Positions 1 through 6,627 of a stretch of DNA of 7,970 nucleotides are shown in pieces (within the stretch, counting starts at the first letter, position 1; every line of letters starts with the position of its first letter). The notes under the pieces are model-generated. The model was not told the DNA's origin. It worked only from the letters and a program-made list of their open reading frames with translations, and did not search any database. The stretch is from Gammaproteobacteria bacterium (GTDB lineage: Bacteria > Pseudomonadota > Gammaproteobacteria > Woeseiales > Woeseiaceae), in NCBI GenBank assembly GCA_002685275.1, contig NYWX01000046.1, positions 1-7,970 of the forward strand, given 5' to 3'. Position numbers and translations under genes: made by a program.

Positions 1-992
1 ATAATGGACATGAAATACTTATAGTATCGTCTGGCGCTATTGCTATTGGTAGTTCAACAATGGAGTTTGATAAGAAAAAAGCAAAACTTCCAGAATTACA
101 AGCTGCCGCAGCTACTGGCCAAGTTAAATTGGTGAATTCTTATCAAGAAGTACTTGGTCGGCACGATATTACTGTTGCCCAGATTCTTCTTACGCCCGAC
201 GATACTGAAGATAAGCGTCGTTTTTTAAATGCACGACGTACTTTCAATAAGTTGATTGATTGGTCAACAATTCCAGTAATTAATGAAAATGATACGGTTA
301 CTACTGAAGAAATTCGTTTTGGCGATAATGATCGTTTAGCAGCTCGCGTTGCGCAACTTGTAATGGCGGATGCTTTAATTTTATTGTCAGATGTAGATGG
401 GCTTTATACTAGCGATCCATTGAGCAACTCTAATGCAAAACATATTAATGAAGTCTCTCTTATTGATGAAGAGATCTTACAAATGGCTGGCAATACTCAA
501 TCAAAAGTTGGTACAGGTGGTATGGTAACAAAGTTACAAGCTGCTGGTATCGCAACCCGCGCGGGGTGTGTAACAATAATTTCAAGTGGTATTATAGATA
601 AACCTTTACAAGCATTGAGAAATGGTAATCGATACACTATTTTTCATGCAACAGATTCCCCGGCGGCTTTAAGGAAGCAATGGATGGCTGGCTTATTAGA
701 TGTTCAGGGTGTTTTATCAATTGATGATGGTGCTATGAAGGCATTATTTAGTGGAAGTAGTTTGCTACCTGTCGGCGTTTTTGATATTTCAGGAAATTTT
801 GAACGTGGAGATGTTGTCAATTTAGAATCCTTATCTGGCAAGATTATTGGAAGGGGGTTGGTGGAATACTCAAGTGGTGAAGCTACAAAATTACTTGGTA
901 TTAAATCTGATCAAATAGAAAATACGATCGGCTACCAAGGTCGATCTGTTATGGTTCATAGAGATGAGTTAGTGTTGTTTTGCAATGAATAA
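1..992 (+). CDS. proB: Glutamate 5-kinase, 5'-truncated by the window edge
   Basis: Phosphorylates L-glutamate with ATP to gamma-glutamyl phosphate, the first step of proline synthesis, in the cytoplasm. The reading frame is open from base 3 (Asn-Gly-His-Glu...), so the ATG at 60 is internal and not the start. Compared with E. coli ProB (367 aa), about 40 N-terminal residues are missing, including the first phosphate-binding strand. About 329 residues are visible. They show the amino-acid kinase signatures SSGAIAIG near the left edge, FLNARRTF, PVINENDTV, FGDNDRLAA and LLSDVDGLYTSDP, then GTGGMVTKLQAA. The last ~75 residues, from roughly GVLSIDDGAMK onward, form a PUA domain (SSLLPVGV, GNFERGDVV, IIGRGLVEYSS), as in the long form of the enzyme. 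The stop codon overlaps the start of proA by 8 bp, so the two are almost certainly co-transcribed and translationally linked. Identity is secure; only the start lies outside. Confidence 0.96.
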   Translation, partial: NGHEILIVSSGAIAIGSSTMEFDKKKAKLPELQAAAATGQVKLVNSYQEVLGRHDITVAQILLTPDDTEDKRRFLNARRTFNKLIDWSTIPVINENDTVTTEEIRFGDNDRLAARVAQLVMADALILLSDVDGLYTSDPLSNSNAKHINEVSLIDEEILQMAGNTQSKVGTGGMVTKLQAAGIATRAGCVTIISSGIIDKPLQALRNGNRYTIFHATDSPAALRKQWMAGLLDVQGVLSIDDGAMKALFSGSSLLPVGVFDISGNFERGDVVNLESLSGKIIGRGLVEYSSGEATKLLGIKSDQIENTIGYQGRSVMVHRDELVLFCNE

Positions 993-2259
993 TAAAACTA
1001 AAAATATAGAAGAAGAAATGATAGTACTCGGAAATTTAGCTAGAGCTGGGTTTTCTGAGCTTTCTATGTGCACCGGTGAAAAAAGAAATTCAGCTCTTAT
1101 AGCAGCAGCTGCAGCGATTCGTGGAAATGCCGACAAAATAATAGAAGCTAATAAGATGGATATGGAATCAGCCACTAATCGTGGCCTTACATCGGCGTTA
1201 TTAGATCGTCTAATGCTAGATGAGGATAGAGTAGAAGCAATGGCAGTTGGGCTTGATGCCATTAGTGAATTACCTGATCCAGTTGGTAAATTACTTGCTG
1301 GATGGGATCGTCCGAATGGACTTAACATTGAGCGAGTTTCTGTTCCACTTGGAGTAATTGGGATAATTTATGAAAGTCGACCAAATGTTACAGCAGATGC
1401 CGCAGCACTATGCTTAAAATCAGGTAATGCAGTAATCCTTCGCGGCGGATCGGAAAGCTTTGAGTCAAATCAAGCAATTTTTAAATGCATGAGAGAAGGT
1501 TTGAAATCTGCCGGTGTTGATGAAAATGCATTACAATTTATTGGAACACGTGATCGGTCTGCTGTCGGATTTTTATTGTCTAGCATGGCTGAATGGGTTG
1601 ATGTGATTGTACCGCGTGGAGGAAAAAGCCTTATTAAAAGAGTGCAAGATGATGCAAGAGTTCCAGTAATCGGGCATTTAGAAGGAATTTGTCATGTATA
1701 TTTACATTCATCAGCAGAATTATCTATTGCTTGTAATGTAGTGCTTAATGCAAAAATGAGGCGAACAGGTATATGTGGAGCAGCCGAAACATTACTCATA
1801 GATGCAGATGTTGCCCCTAAGCTTTTACCTGAGATCTGTAAAGTATTGATAAATGCCGGTTGTGAAATTCGTGCTGACGAAACTGCCAAGCTGATTATTC
1901 CTGAAGCAGTTCTTGCAAATGAAAGTGACTGGTATACAGAATATCTTGATGCAATTATCTCTATTAGGGTTGTTGATAATATCGATGGTGCGATTTCCCA
2001 TATTGCTAAATATAGTTCCGGCCATACTGAGAGCATTATTGCAAGTGATCAAGAAGCAGCTGAGCATTTTTTACATTCAGTTGATAGCGCTATTGTTATG
2101 CATAATACTTCAACACAATTTGCAGATGGCGGTGAGTTTGGCATGGGTGCCGAAATTGGAATAGCAACTGGTCGTGTTCACACTAGAGGTCCGGTTGGCG
2201 CCGAACAATTAACCAGCTATAAATATGTTGTTAGAGGATCCGGCCAAACAAGACCGTAG
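985..2259 (+). CDS. proA: Glutamate-5-semialdehyde dehydrogenase (gamma-glutamyl phosphate reductase)
   Basis: Reduces gamma-glutamyl phosphate with NADPH to glutamate-5-semialdehyde, the second step of proline synthesis, using the product of the overlapping proB. The protein has 424 residues, close to the usual ~417. An aldehyde-dehydrogenase-type Rossmann region carries PLGVIGIIYESRPNVTADA (about 121-139) and AVILRGGSES (149-158). The catalytic Cys is C264 in RTGICGAAETLL. The C-terminal part has FADGGEFGMGAEIGIATGR (379-397) and HTRGPVGAEQLTSYKYVVRG (399-418, roughly), both typical of the family. The start is not settled. ATG 985 overlaps proB and has no clear Shine-Dalgarno sequence. An in-frame ATG at 1018 (residue 12) follows the purine-rich GAAGAAGAA. 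Both fit family N-termini to within a few residues. A free downstream gene such as nadD, common after proA, is absent: the next gene lies on the other strand. Confidence 0.96.
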   Translation: MNNKTKNIEEEMIVLGNLARAGFSELSMCTGEKRNSALIAAAAAIRGNADKIIEANKMDMESATNRGLTSALLDRLMLDEDRVEAMAVGLDAISELPDPVGKLLAGWDRPNGLNIERVSVPLGVIGIIYESRPNVTADAAALCLKSGNAVILRGGSESFESNQAIFKCMREGLKSAGVDENALQFIGTRDRSAVGFLLSSMAEWVDVIVPRGGKSLIKRVQDDARVPVIGHLEGICHVYLHSSAELSIACNVVLNAKMRRTGICGAAETLLIDADVAPKLLPEICKVLINAGCEIRADETAKLIIPEAVLANESDWYTEYLDAIISIRVVDNIDGAISHIAKYSSGHTESIIASDQEAAEHFLHSVDSAIVMHNTSTQFADGGEFGMGAEIGIATGRVHTRGPVGAEQLTSYKYVVRGSGQTRP

Positions 2260-2272
2260 AATCTATTCTATA

Positions 2273-2288
2273 AATTTTGTTAAAAATT
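2273..2288. terminator. Possible weak AT-rich hairpin between converging genes
   Basis: AATTTT (2273-2278) and AAAATT (2283-2288) can pair across a four-base loop, GTTA, 14 bp after the proA stop and 10 bp before the end of the opposing small gene. A longer-range pair, AAGACC (2250-2255) with GGTCTT (2293-2298), encloses it. The inner stem is A/T only, and a TTTT run follows GGTC at 2297-2300 on the + strand. Position fits a shared terminator for the converging genes, but the stem is weak and such pairs arise easily in AT-rich DNA. Confidence 0.2.
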
Positions 2289-2298
2289 CAAGGGTCTT

Positions 2299-2547
2299 TT
2301 ATTGTGATATTTTTTCAAGTATTTGAGAGGGTGTATCTGTGTCACGATAGTAACCATGACGTCCATCCATTTTAATGAAAACAGAGTCTCGTTCCTCTTC
2401 AGTTTCATACCAATGTAATTTTTCCCAATTTTCTCCAATAATATTTTTTAATGGATCAGTAGTTGGTAAAATTACTCGAATTCCAAATTTTTTTTTCTTA
2501 TTATTCAATGATTCACTAATTAAGTTATGTTTATGACAAAGATTCAT
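2299..2547 (-). CDS. Small conserved-looking protein of unknown function (82 aa)
   Basis: A soluble, charged protein with no signal peptide or membrane segment. Residues ~21-82 look like a compact fold: FGIRVILPTTDP, then IIGENWEKLHWYETEEERD, then MDGRHGYYRDTDTPSQILEKI. The pattern (GIRV.LP..DP ... G..WEK.HWY.TE.ERD ... RH.Y.R..D.PS...EKI) resembles, from memory, short uncharacterised proteins in alphaproteobacteria. I cannot name a family or a function. Residues 1-20 (with Cys4, His5, His7 and a Lys run) look less constrained. The ATG at 2547 has no good Shine-Dalgarno sequence, and an in-frame TTG at residue 14 is an alternative start. A run of nine A on the coding strand (window 2488-2496) encodes the Lys stretch. 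It converges on proA and lies 107 bp downstream of the MFS gene on the same strand, with a possible promoter of its own. Real coding is favoured by its protein-like composition and the absence of an overlapping gene. Confidence 0.72.
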   Translation of the reverse strand: MNLCHKHNLISESLNNKKKKFGIRVILPTTDPLKNIIGENWEKLHWYETEEERDSVFIKMDGRHGYYRDTDTPSQILEKISQ

Positions 2548-2579
2548 GGCTTTTAATGCGCTGTTTTTAAGTTCAATTT

Positions 2580-2608
2580 AGTATAACTAATAATTTTTAA
2601 CTTGTAGT
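2580..2608 (-). promoter_or_regulatory. Possible promoter of the small unknown gene
   Basis: On the minus strand, TATACT (window 2585-2580) matches five of six bases of the -10 consensus. It lies so that transcription would begin about 25 bases before the ATG at 2547. Seventeen bases upstream, ACTACA (2608-2603) matches only three of six bases of TTGACA. A phased A/T-tract repeat at 2619-2638 sits where an UP element would be expected. In DNA this AT-rich, -10-like hexamers are common, so the assignment is tentative. Confidence 0.3.
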
Positions 2609-2618
2609 AATTTCTTTT

Positions 2619-2638
2619 AAAAAAATTTAAAAAAATTT
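2619..2638. repeat. Two exact tandem copies of a 10-bp A-tract unit
   Basis: AAAAAAATTT occurs twice head to tail (2619-2628 and 2629-2638), preceded by TTTT at 2615-2618. A-tracts repeated at 10 bp are in phase with the helix and are known to bend DNA. The repeat lies between the end of the MFS gene and the small unknown gene, about 45-65 bp upstream of the latter's likely transcription start. It may be chance in AT-rich intergenic sequence. Confidence 0.6.
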
Positions 2639-2654
2639 ATTTCTTATATTCTAA

Positions 2655-3971
2655 CTAGAATTTTCTAAATAATTTAAATAAATGTGTTAAACATTCTGGC
2701 AGTAAAGAGTAGATATAAATTGCTACCCCTACATTTAATATTGCTATGCAAAGAAATAGCTCTGGAATTGAAAAATTAATTTTTAGTAAGATAATGCAAA
2801 AAATAACTGCAATAACCATAAATAGAGAATTCAAAATATTATTTGCTGCAATTACACGTGATAAATATTTTCGATGAGTTCTTCTTTGGACTAACGCATA
2901 AAGAGGCACAGTATTTAGACCTCCACATGCTCCTAACATTACTAAATCAAATAATATGCGCCAATTATTAAAATAACTAATAAAAGCACTTACGGATTCA
3001 ACTGCATTGTTTGCTGCCTGTGGTTGTGCAAAATAAAGATCAGCAGAAAAAATACTCATTCCTATTGATGCGATTGGCACAAGGCCTAATTCAATTTTAC
3101 TATTTAATAATTTTTCACATAAGAGTGACCCAAATCCAACACCGACTGCGAATGCAATTAATAAAATTGTGACAGTAGATTCATTACCATTGATAATAAC
3201 TGCCGCATAAGCTGGCACTTGTATAGTTATAGCTGTTGCGACAAACCAAAACCATGAAATACAAAGCATGGAAATAAATACACTATGATCTTCACGAGAG
3301 AATCTCATGATATTCCAAGTTTCTTTCCAGATGTTTAAATTAATTCTAATACTTGGATCTGAAGCCTCTGTAATTGGTATTTTCCAACTAAAAAGGTATC
3401 CAGTACAGGAAATCCCAATGAGAATAATAGCTAAAAAGATTTGATGATTTGAGTTTAGATCGATTGATTCGACACCTATTATCAAACCAAAGATTATTGC
3501 AATATAAGTTCCTGATGAAATAAGCGCATTGCCCCCAACTAATTCATTTGTTGACAATTTTTGAGGAATATATGCATATTTTACGGGACCAAAAAGTGTT
3601 GATTGACAACCCATTAGGAATAACACGATTAGCATCAGGTAATATTTTTGACTAATAAGTGCTAGGGCAGCAAGTGACATTAAAAAAATTTCCAGCAATT
3701 TTATATGTTTCATGAGCATAGATTTTTCATATTTATCAGCTAATTGCCCAGCAGTCGCTGAAAATAAGAAGAATGGCAGAATAAACAAAAAAGCAGCAAT
3801 ATTTGCAAGTAAAGTAAAGTCAATTCCAAGAATAGATATATTCTGAAAAGTGATTAACGTAACAAATCCATTACGAAAGACATTATCATTTAGTGCACCT
3901 AAAAATTGGGTAGAAAAATAGGGAAAAAATCGACGCTGTTTAAGTAATGAGAATTGACTATTTTTTAACAT
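2655..3971 (-). CDS. MFS transporter, lysophospholipid transporter (LplT)-like
   Basis: A 438-residue inner-membrane protein with about 12 hydrophobic segments. Residues 20-42 (STQFLGALNDNVFRNGFVTLI and following) are the signature of the LplT-like MFS branch. So are GQLADKYEKSMLMKHIKLLE (75-94), QSTLFGPVKYAYIPQ (123-137), ELVGGNALISSGTYIAI (143-159) and GGLNTVPLYALVQRR (350-364). The branch includes lysophospholipid flippases and the N-terminal domain of large fusions that also carry a PlsC-type acyltransferase and an acyl-ACP ligase. By analogy it may move lysophospholipids across the inner membrane for re-acylation. This protein ends at SLLPECLTHLFKLFRKF, about where the linker to the acyltransferase begins in fusions, and no acyltransferase remnant follows. 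The start ATG has AGGA seven bases upstream on the coding strand. It is divergent from the lactonase gene across 175 bp. Family placement is fairly sure; the substrate is inferred. Confidence 0.87.
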   Translation of the reverse strand: MLKNSQFSLLKQRRFFPYFSTQFLGALNDNVFRNGFVTLITFQNISILGIDFTLLANIAAFLFILPFFLFSATAGQLADKYEKSMLMKHIKLLEIFLMSLAALALISQKYYLMLIVLFLMGCQSTLFGPVKYAYIPQKLSTNELVGGNALISSGTYIAIIFGLIIGVESIDLNSNHQIFLAIILIGISCTGYLFSWKIPITEASDPSIRINLNIWKETWNIMRFSREDHSVFISMLCISWFWFVATAITIQVPAYAAVIINGNESTVTILLIAFAVGVGFGSLLCEKLLNSKIELGLVPIASIGMSIFSADLYFAQPQAANNAVESVSAFISYFNNWRILFDLVMLGACGGLNTVPLYALVQRRTHRKYLSRVIAANNILNSLFMVIAVIFCIILLKINFSIPELFLCIAILNVGVAIYIYSLLPECLTHLFKLFRKF

Positions 3972-4146
3972 TACTTAATCCTAATAAGGGGAAAGTGATT
4001 TTTAAAAAGATCGTTATTCATTAAGTTTTAAATTAGATAATGTTTTATCATAGTAATGAAATTTTTTTTCTTGTAACAAGTTGGTAATTTTTTATTCTTA
4101 TTTTTTAGCTTATAAGTATCTTTGATTACCTGGAAATATCAATACT
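3972..4146. promoter_or_regulatory. Divergent intergenic region, MFS gene / lactonase gene
   Basis: These 175 bp separate two divergent starts and must hold both promoters unless the lactonase gene is read from farther away. Two short inverted repeats are visible: GATAA-TGTT-TTATC (4036-4049) and CTTGT-A-ACAAG (4070-4080). Either could be an operator half-site pair, but five-base arms are weak. For the + strand gene, TATAAG (4111-4116) is a possible -10 and TTGTAA (4071-4076) or TTGGTA (4081-4086) possible -35 elements, none with ideal spacing to it. On the minus strand AGGA just before the MFS start is a good ribosome site. No RNA gene or riboswitch fold was recognised. Confidence 0.35.
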
Positions 4147-5031
4147 ATGGCAAAAATGGAGATTAAGGTACTTTTTGATCTAAAAAATTCATTGGGCGAG
4201 GGACCCCAATGGGATGTTAAAAATCAACGCCTTTATTGGATAGATAGCTTTGATAAAAAGATTTATAGAAGCACTGCTGATGGGGGAGAGCTAAAATATT
4301 GGGAATTGCCGGAAATAGTAGGATCGTTTTGCCTAACAAAAAAAGGTAATGCTTTGTTAGCAGGCCAATCTGGGCTCTTAGAATTTGATTTTGATGATGC
4401 ATATTCTAAACATATCTTTGCTCCTAAAAATATGAAAGAAAGACTAAGATTTAACGATGGTAAAGTTGATCGAAATGGAAATTTTTTCTTTGGTGCCATG
4501 GATGTTCAGGAAAAAAAAGAAATTGGAGCTATTTATAGATGTGATGAAGAAAGACATATCAAGGAATTAGATACTGGCTTTGTTGTTTTCAATGGCCCTT
4601 GCTGGTCGCCTGACGGCACAACCTTTTATGCATCAGATTCAGGAGCAGGAAAAATTTGGCGTTATGACCACAATCCTTTGACTGGGATGATTAAGAAAAA
4701 AACCTTAATAAAGTCAACTACTACACCTCTAAGTGGTAGTTTTGATGGTTGCACAATAGATGTGGAGGGATGTTTGTGGAGCGCTAGAATTTTCGGCGGC
4801 AAGATTGATCGAATTTCACCAGATGGTAGTTTAATTCAAAGCATAAAGATGCCTATTATGAATCCTACAAGTGTGGCTTTTGGAGGCTCTAATCTAGATA
4901 TTTTATATGTCACATCAATGGGAAAAATTTTTTCAACAAATCATCCAAAAGATAATAATTATAGCGGCGCTTTATTTGCTATTACCGGCCTTGGAATTCG
5001 AGGAATAGAGGAAAAAAGACATAATTCTTAA
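4147..5031 (+). CDS. SMP-30/gluconolactonase/LRE family lactonase
   Basis: A 294-residue cytoplasmic six-bladed beta-propeller of the senescence marker protein-30 / gluconolactonase family. Members use one divalent metal ion to hydrolyse aldonolactones to aldonic acids. The metal and substrate residues known from human SMP-30 can be placed: E18 in LGEGPQW, R101 and N103 in RLRFNDGKVD, N149 in FNGPCWSPDG and D200 in GSFDGCTIDVEG. Positions E18, R101 and N103 match the human numbering exactly and the other two are within 5. Further family wording is YWIDSFDKKIYR (30-41), GNFFFGAMD (111-119) and YASDSGAGKIWRYD (161-174). There is no signal peptide. The start could be the ATG at 4147 or at 4156. 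It converges on the long-chain dehydrogenase gene, with 29 bp between the stops. Those bases end in a T-rich stretch but show no clear hairpin. Together with the dehydrogenases to its right it suggests a sugar-oxidation route. The natural lactone is unknown. Confidence 0.92.
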   Translation: MAKMEIKVLFDLKNSLGEGPQWDVKNQRLYWIDSFDKKIYRSTADGGELKYWELPEIVGSFCLTKKGNALLAGQSGLLEFDFDDAYSKHIFAPKNMKERLRFNDGKVDRNGNFFFGAMDVQEKKEIGAIYRCDEERHIKELDTGFVVFNGPCWSPDGTTFYASDSGAGKIWRYDHNPLTGMIKKKTLIKSTTTPLSGSFDGCTIDVEGCLWSARIFGGKIDRISPDGSLIQSIKMPIMNPTSVAFGGSNLDILYVTSMGKIFSTNHPKDNNYSGALFAITGLGIRGIEEKRHNS

Positions 5032-5060
5032 TTAAAGCAATTTCAATAATTTACAAATCT

Positions 5061-6572
5061 TTATTTTTTTTGGCGGATAAGATAAGCCTCTAAAATATCA
5101 TTTATTTGTTGTTTATCCATATTTTCAGCTATGGCTTGTAATTCTTCTATCAAATTGGGAATTTCAAAGATCCATTTTGGAAAAACTGTACGTTCTTTAA
5201 TTAATTCATTTATAAATATTGATAAGTTATCTTTCGAAATTTTTTGGATTTTTATGGAATTTTTTAAAAAAGGATCTGTAATTTCATTTTGATTATTATC
5301 TTTACTTAACTTAAATATATGATAAAGCCAAGCACTGAGCGCAATTGTTAAACCATCATATGTTAACCCAGCTTTATATGCATCATATAAAGGATCAAGT
5401 AATCTGTGCCTTATTTTCTGAGATCCATCCGTTGCAATCTGTGCAGTTTGATGCCTAATAGCAGGATTTACTAAGCGATTAACCGTTTCATTGATATAAT
5501 CATCTAATTTAATACTAGTTGATTTTGGAAGATTAGGTAAAATTTCTCTTTCAATTAAAGATTTTCCAAATTCACGAAAAGTTTCATTACTAAAAACATC
5601 TGACATGTATGTAAAATTTGAAAGATGACCCAAATGAGCAAGAGCTGTTTGCATTCCATTTACAACTCTCATTTTGATTAATTCATAATCATGCACATTT
5701 GTTTTGATAAGCGCACCAGAGGCAGACCAATCAGGTAAATTTGCGCGCTTGTCTTGTTCGATTACCCACATACGATAAGGCTCTCCTACAACAAAAGCAG
5801 CATCTTTGATATTTGCCATAGATTGAAATTCAAAAATATCTTTTTTTCTTATGGCAGGCACAATTCTATCTACCATTGTATTTAAAAAGATTACATCATT
5901 GTTGATTCGTTGTAATAAGTCGGGGCACACTTGTTGTGCCAATTTAGATACACAATTTCTTAAGGTATTTCCATTACCTGGGACATTATCACAGCTAATG
6001 AAGATTGGAGGCTCCTGGTTAGATCTAAAGGAAATTTGAATAGTTTCAAGAACGAAACCAGGTACGGATAGAGGAAATCTAGGGTGCATAACATCATGAG
6101 TAATATCAGGATGGCTTTCTTGCAGTAGACCGGTAGAGGGGGCATGACAATAGCCTTTTTCTGTAACAGTCATTGAAATAACTTTTATGCTTGGTGCAGT
6201 TGCTATTTCTATTGCTTTCCTTATGGTTTGACGACGTATCTTTTCATTGGAATGTATTACACTTACTCCTGCTAATAGTCCTCCTATTAGTCTTGATTGA
6301 TGCTCATCTTTATATCGAAGCTGTCGACAATATAGCCCTTCCTGTGGAGATAATATTGCACCAATATCTGGTTCTCTAAGATTAATGCCAATAACACCCC
6401 AAGCACCACTTTGATGCTCTAATGTATCTTCATGAAAATCCATAAGATGTGTGCGATGAAATGCACCACAACCAAGATGTACTATACCTGGAGATAAAAT
6501 TTTGCGATCATATTTTGGAAGCTGAACATATTCAGGCAAGTGAGTAATATTTTTAAAATTTAAACTTCGCAC
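5061..6572 (-). CDS. Mannitol dehydrogenase / fructuronate reductase family oxidoreductase
   Basis: A 503-residue NAD(P)-dependent polyol-specific long-chain dehydrogenase, full length for the family (~490-500). The N-terminal Rossmann domain begins with GIVHLGCGAFHRTH (29-42), followed by VTEKGY (136-141), SCDNVPGNG (193-201) and NTMVDRIVPA (231-240). The helical C-terminal domain includes ELIKMRVVNGMQTALAHLG (297-315) and IATDGSQKI (379-387). Against Pseudomonas fluorescens mannitol 2-dehydrogenase, as I remember its active site, a constant offset of five maps E133, N191, D230, E292, K295 and N300 to E138, N196, D235, E297, K300 and N305, all conserved. His303 falls on Q308, so the usual NGxHS is NGMQT. 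Substrate (mannitol, fructuronate, arabinitol or other) cannot be assigned. The GTG start is forced by an in-frame TGA six codons upstream. It follows the SDR gene by 55 bp on the same strand, probably as one operon. Confidence 0.9.
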   Translation of the reverse strand: MRSLNFKNITHLPEYVQLPKYDRKILSPGIVHLGCGAFHRTHLMDFHEDTLEHQSGAWGVIGINLREPDIGAILSPQEGLYCRQLRYKDEHQSRLIGGLLAGVSVIHSNEKIRRQTIRKAIEIATAPSIKVISMTVTEKGYCHAPSTGLLQESHPDITHDVMHPRFPLSVPGFVLETIQISFRSNQEPPIFISCDNVPGNGNTLRNCVSKLAQQVCPDLLQRINNDVIFLNTMVDRIVPAIRKKDIFEFQSMANIKDAAFVVGEPYRMWVIEQDKRANLPDWSASGALIKTNVHDYELIKMRVVNGMQTALAHLGHLSNFTYMSDVFSNETFREFGKSLIEREILPNLPKSTSIKLDDYINETVNRLVNPAIRHQTAQIATDGSQKIRHRLLDPLYDAYKAGLTYDGLTIALSAWLYHIFKLSKDNNQNEITDPFLKNSIKIQKISKDNLSIFINELIKERTVFPKWIFEIPNLIEELQAIAENMDKQQINDILEAYLIRQKK

Positions 6573-6590
6573 ATCATTCCTGGGTAATCA
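6570..6590 (-). promoter_or_regulatory. Ribosome binding site fixing a GTG start for the long-chain dehydrogenase
   Basis: On the minus strand AGGAA (window 6581-6577) is followed after four bases (TGAT) by GTG (6572-6570). An in-frame TGA lies at 6590-6588, and no other start codon stands between it and the GTG. The nearby ATG codons in this stretch are out of frame and reach a stop within a few codons. GTG is therefore the best start for the full GxGxFHR-containing protein. Confidence 0.75.
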
Positions 6591-6627
6591 TGTTTAATTG
6601 TATTTATATCTTAAGGTATTAAATTAA

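Noticed and set aside
60..62. ATG at 60 as the start of proB
   Set aside because: The frame is open upstream to base 3, and the extra residues (NGHEILIVSSGAIAIG) match the conserved kinase core, so the gene begins before the window.
969..1328. Minus-strand reading frame of 119 codons opposite the start of proA
   Set aside because: It lies wholly within the proB end and proA, which are well supported. Its Ser/Ala/Ile-rich translation shows no motif and is a by-product of the sense codons.
1692..2164. Several overlapping frames on both strands inside the 3' half of proA
   Set aside because: All are embedded in the intact, motif-bearing proA frame. None has a ribosome site or recognisable domain.
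4217..4499. Two minus-strand frames opposite the lactonase gene
   Set aside because: They are antisense to conserved metal-ligand regions of the lactonase and have no protein-like features.
5032..5060. Rho-independent terminator between the converging lactonase and dehydrogenase genes
   Set aside because: There is a T-rich tract near 5059-5070 but no GC-containing stem before it on the + strand. The tract itself encodes the C-terminal Lys codons of the opposing gene.
5851..6379. Short frames on both strands inside the long-chain dehydrogenase gene
   Set aside because: They overlap the coding sequence of conserved active-site motifs. The hydrophobic translation at 6191-6379 is a typical antisense artefact, not a membrane protein.
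6591..6627. Long-loop inverted repeat TTAATT/AATTAA between the SDR and long-chain dehydrogenase genes as a terminator
   Set aside because: The arms are A/T only and separated by over 20 bases, with no U-tract. This is expected by chance in AT-rich DNA.
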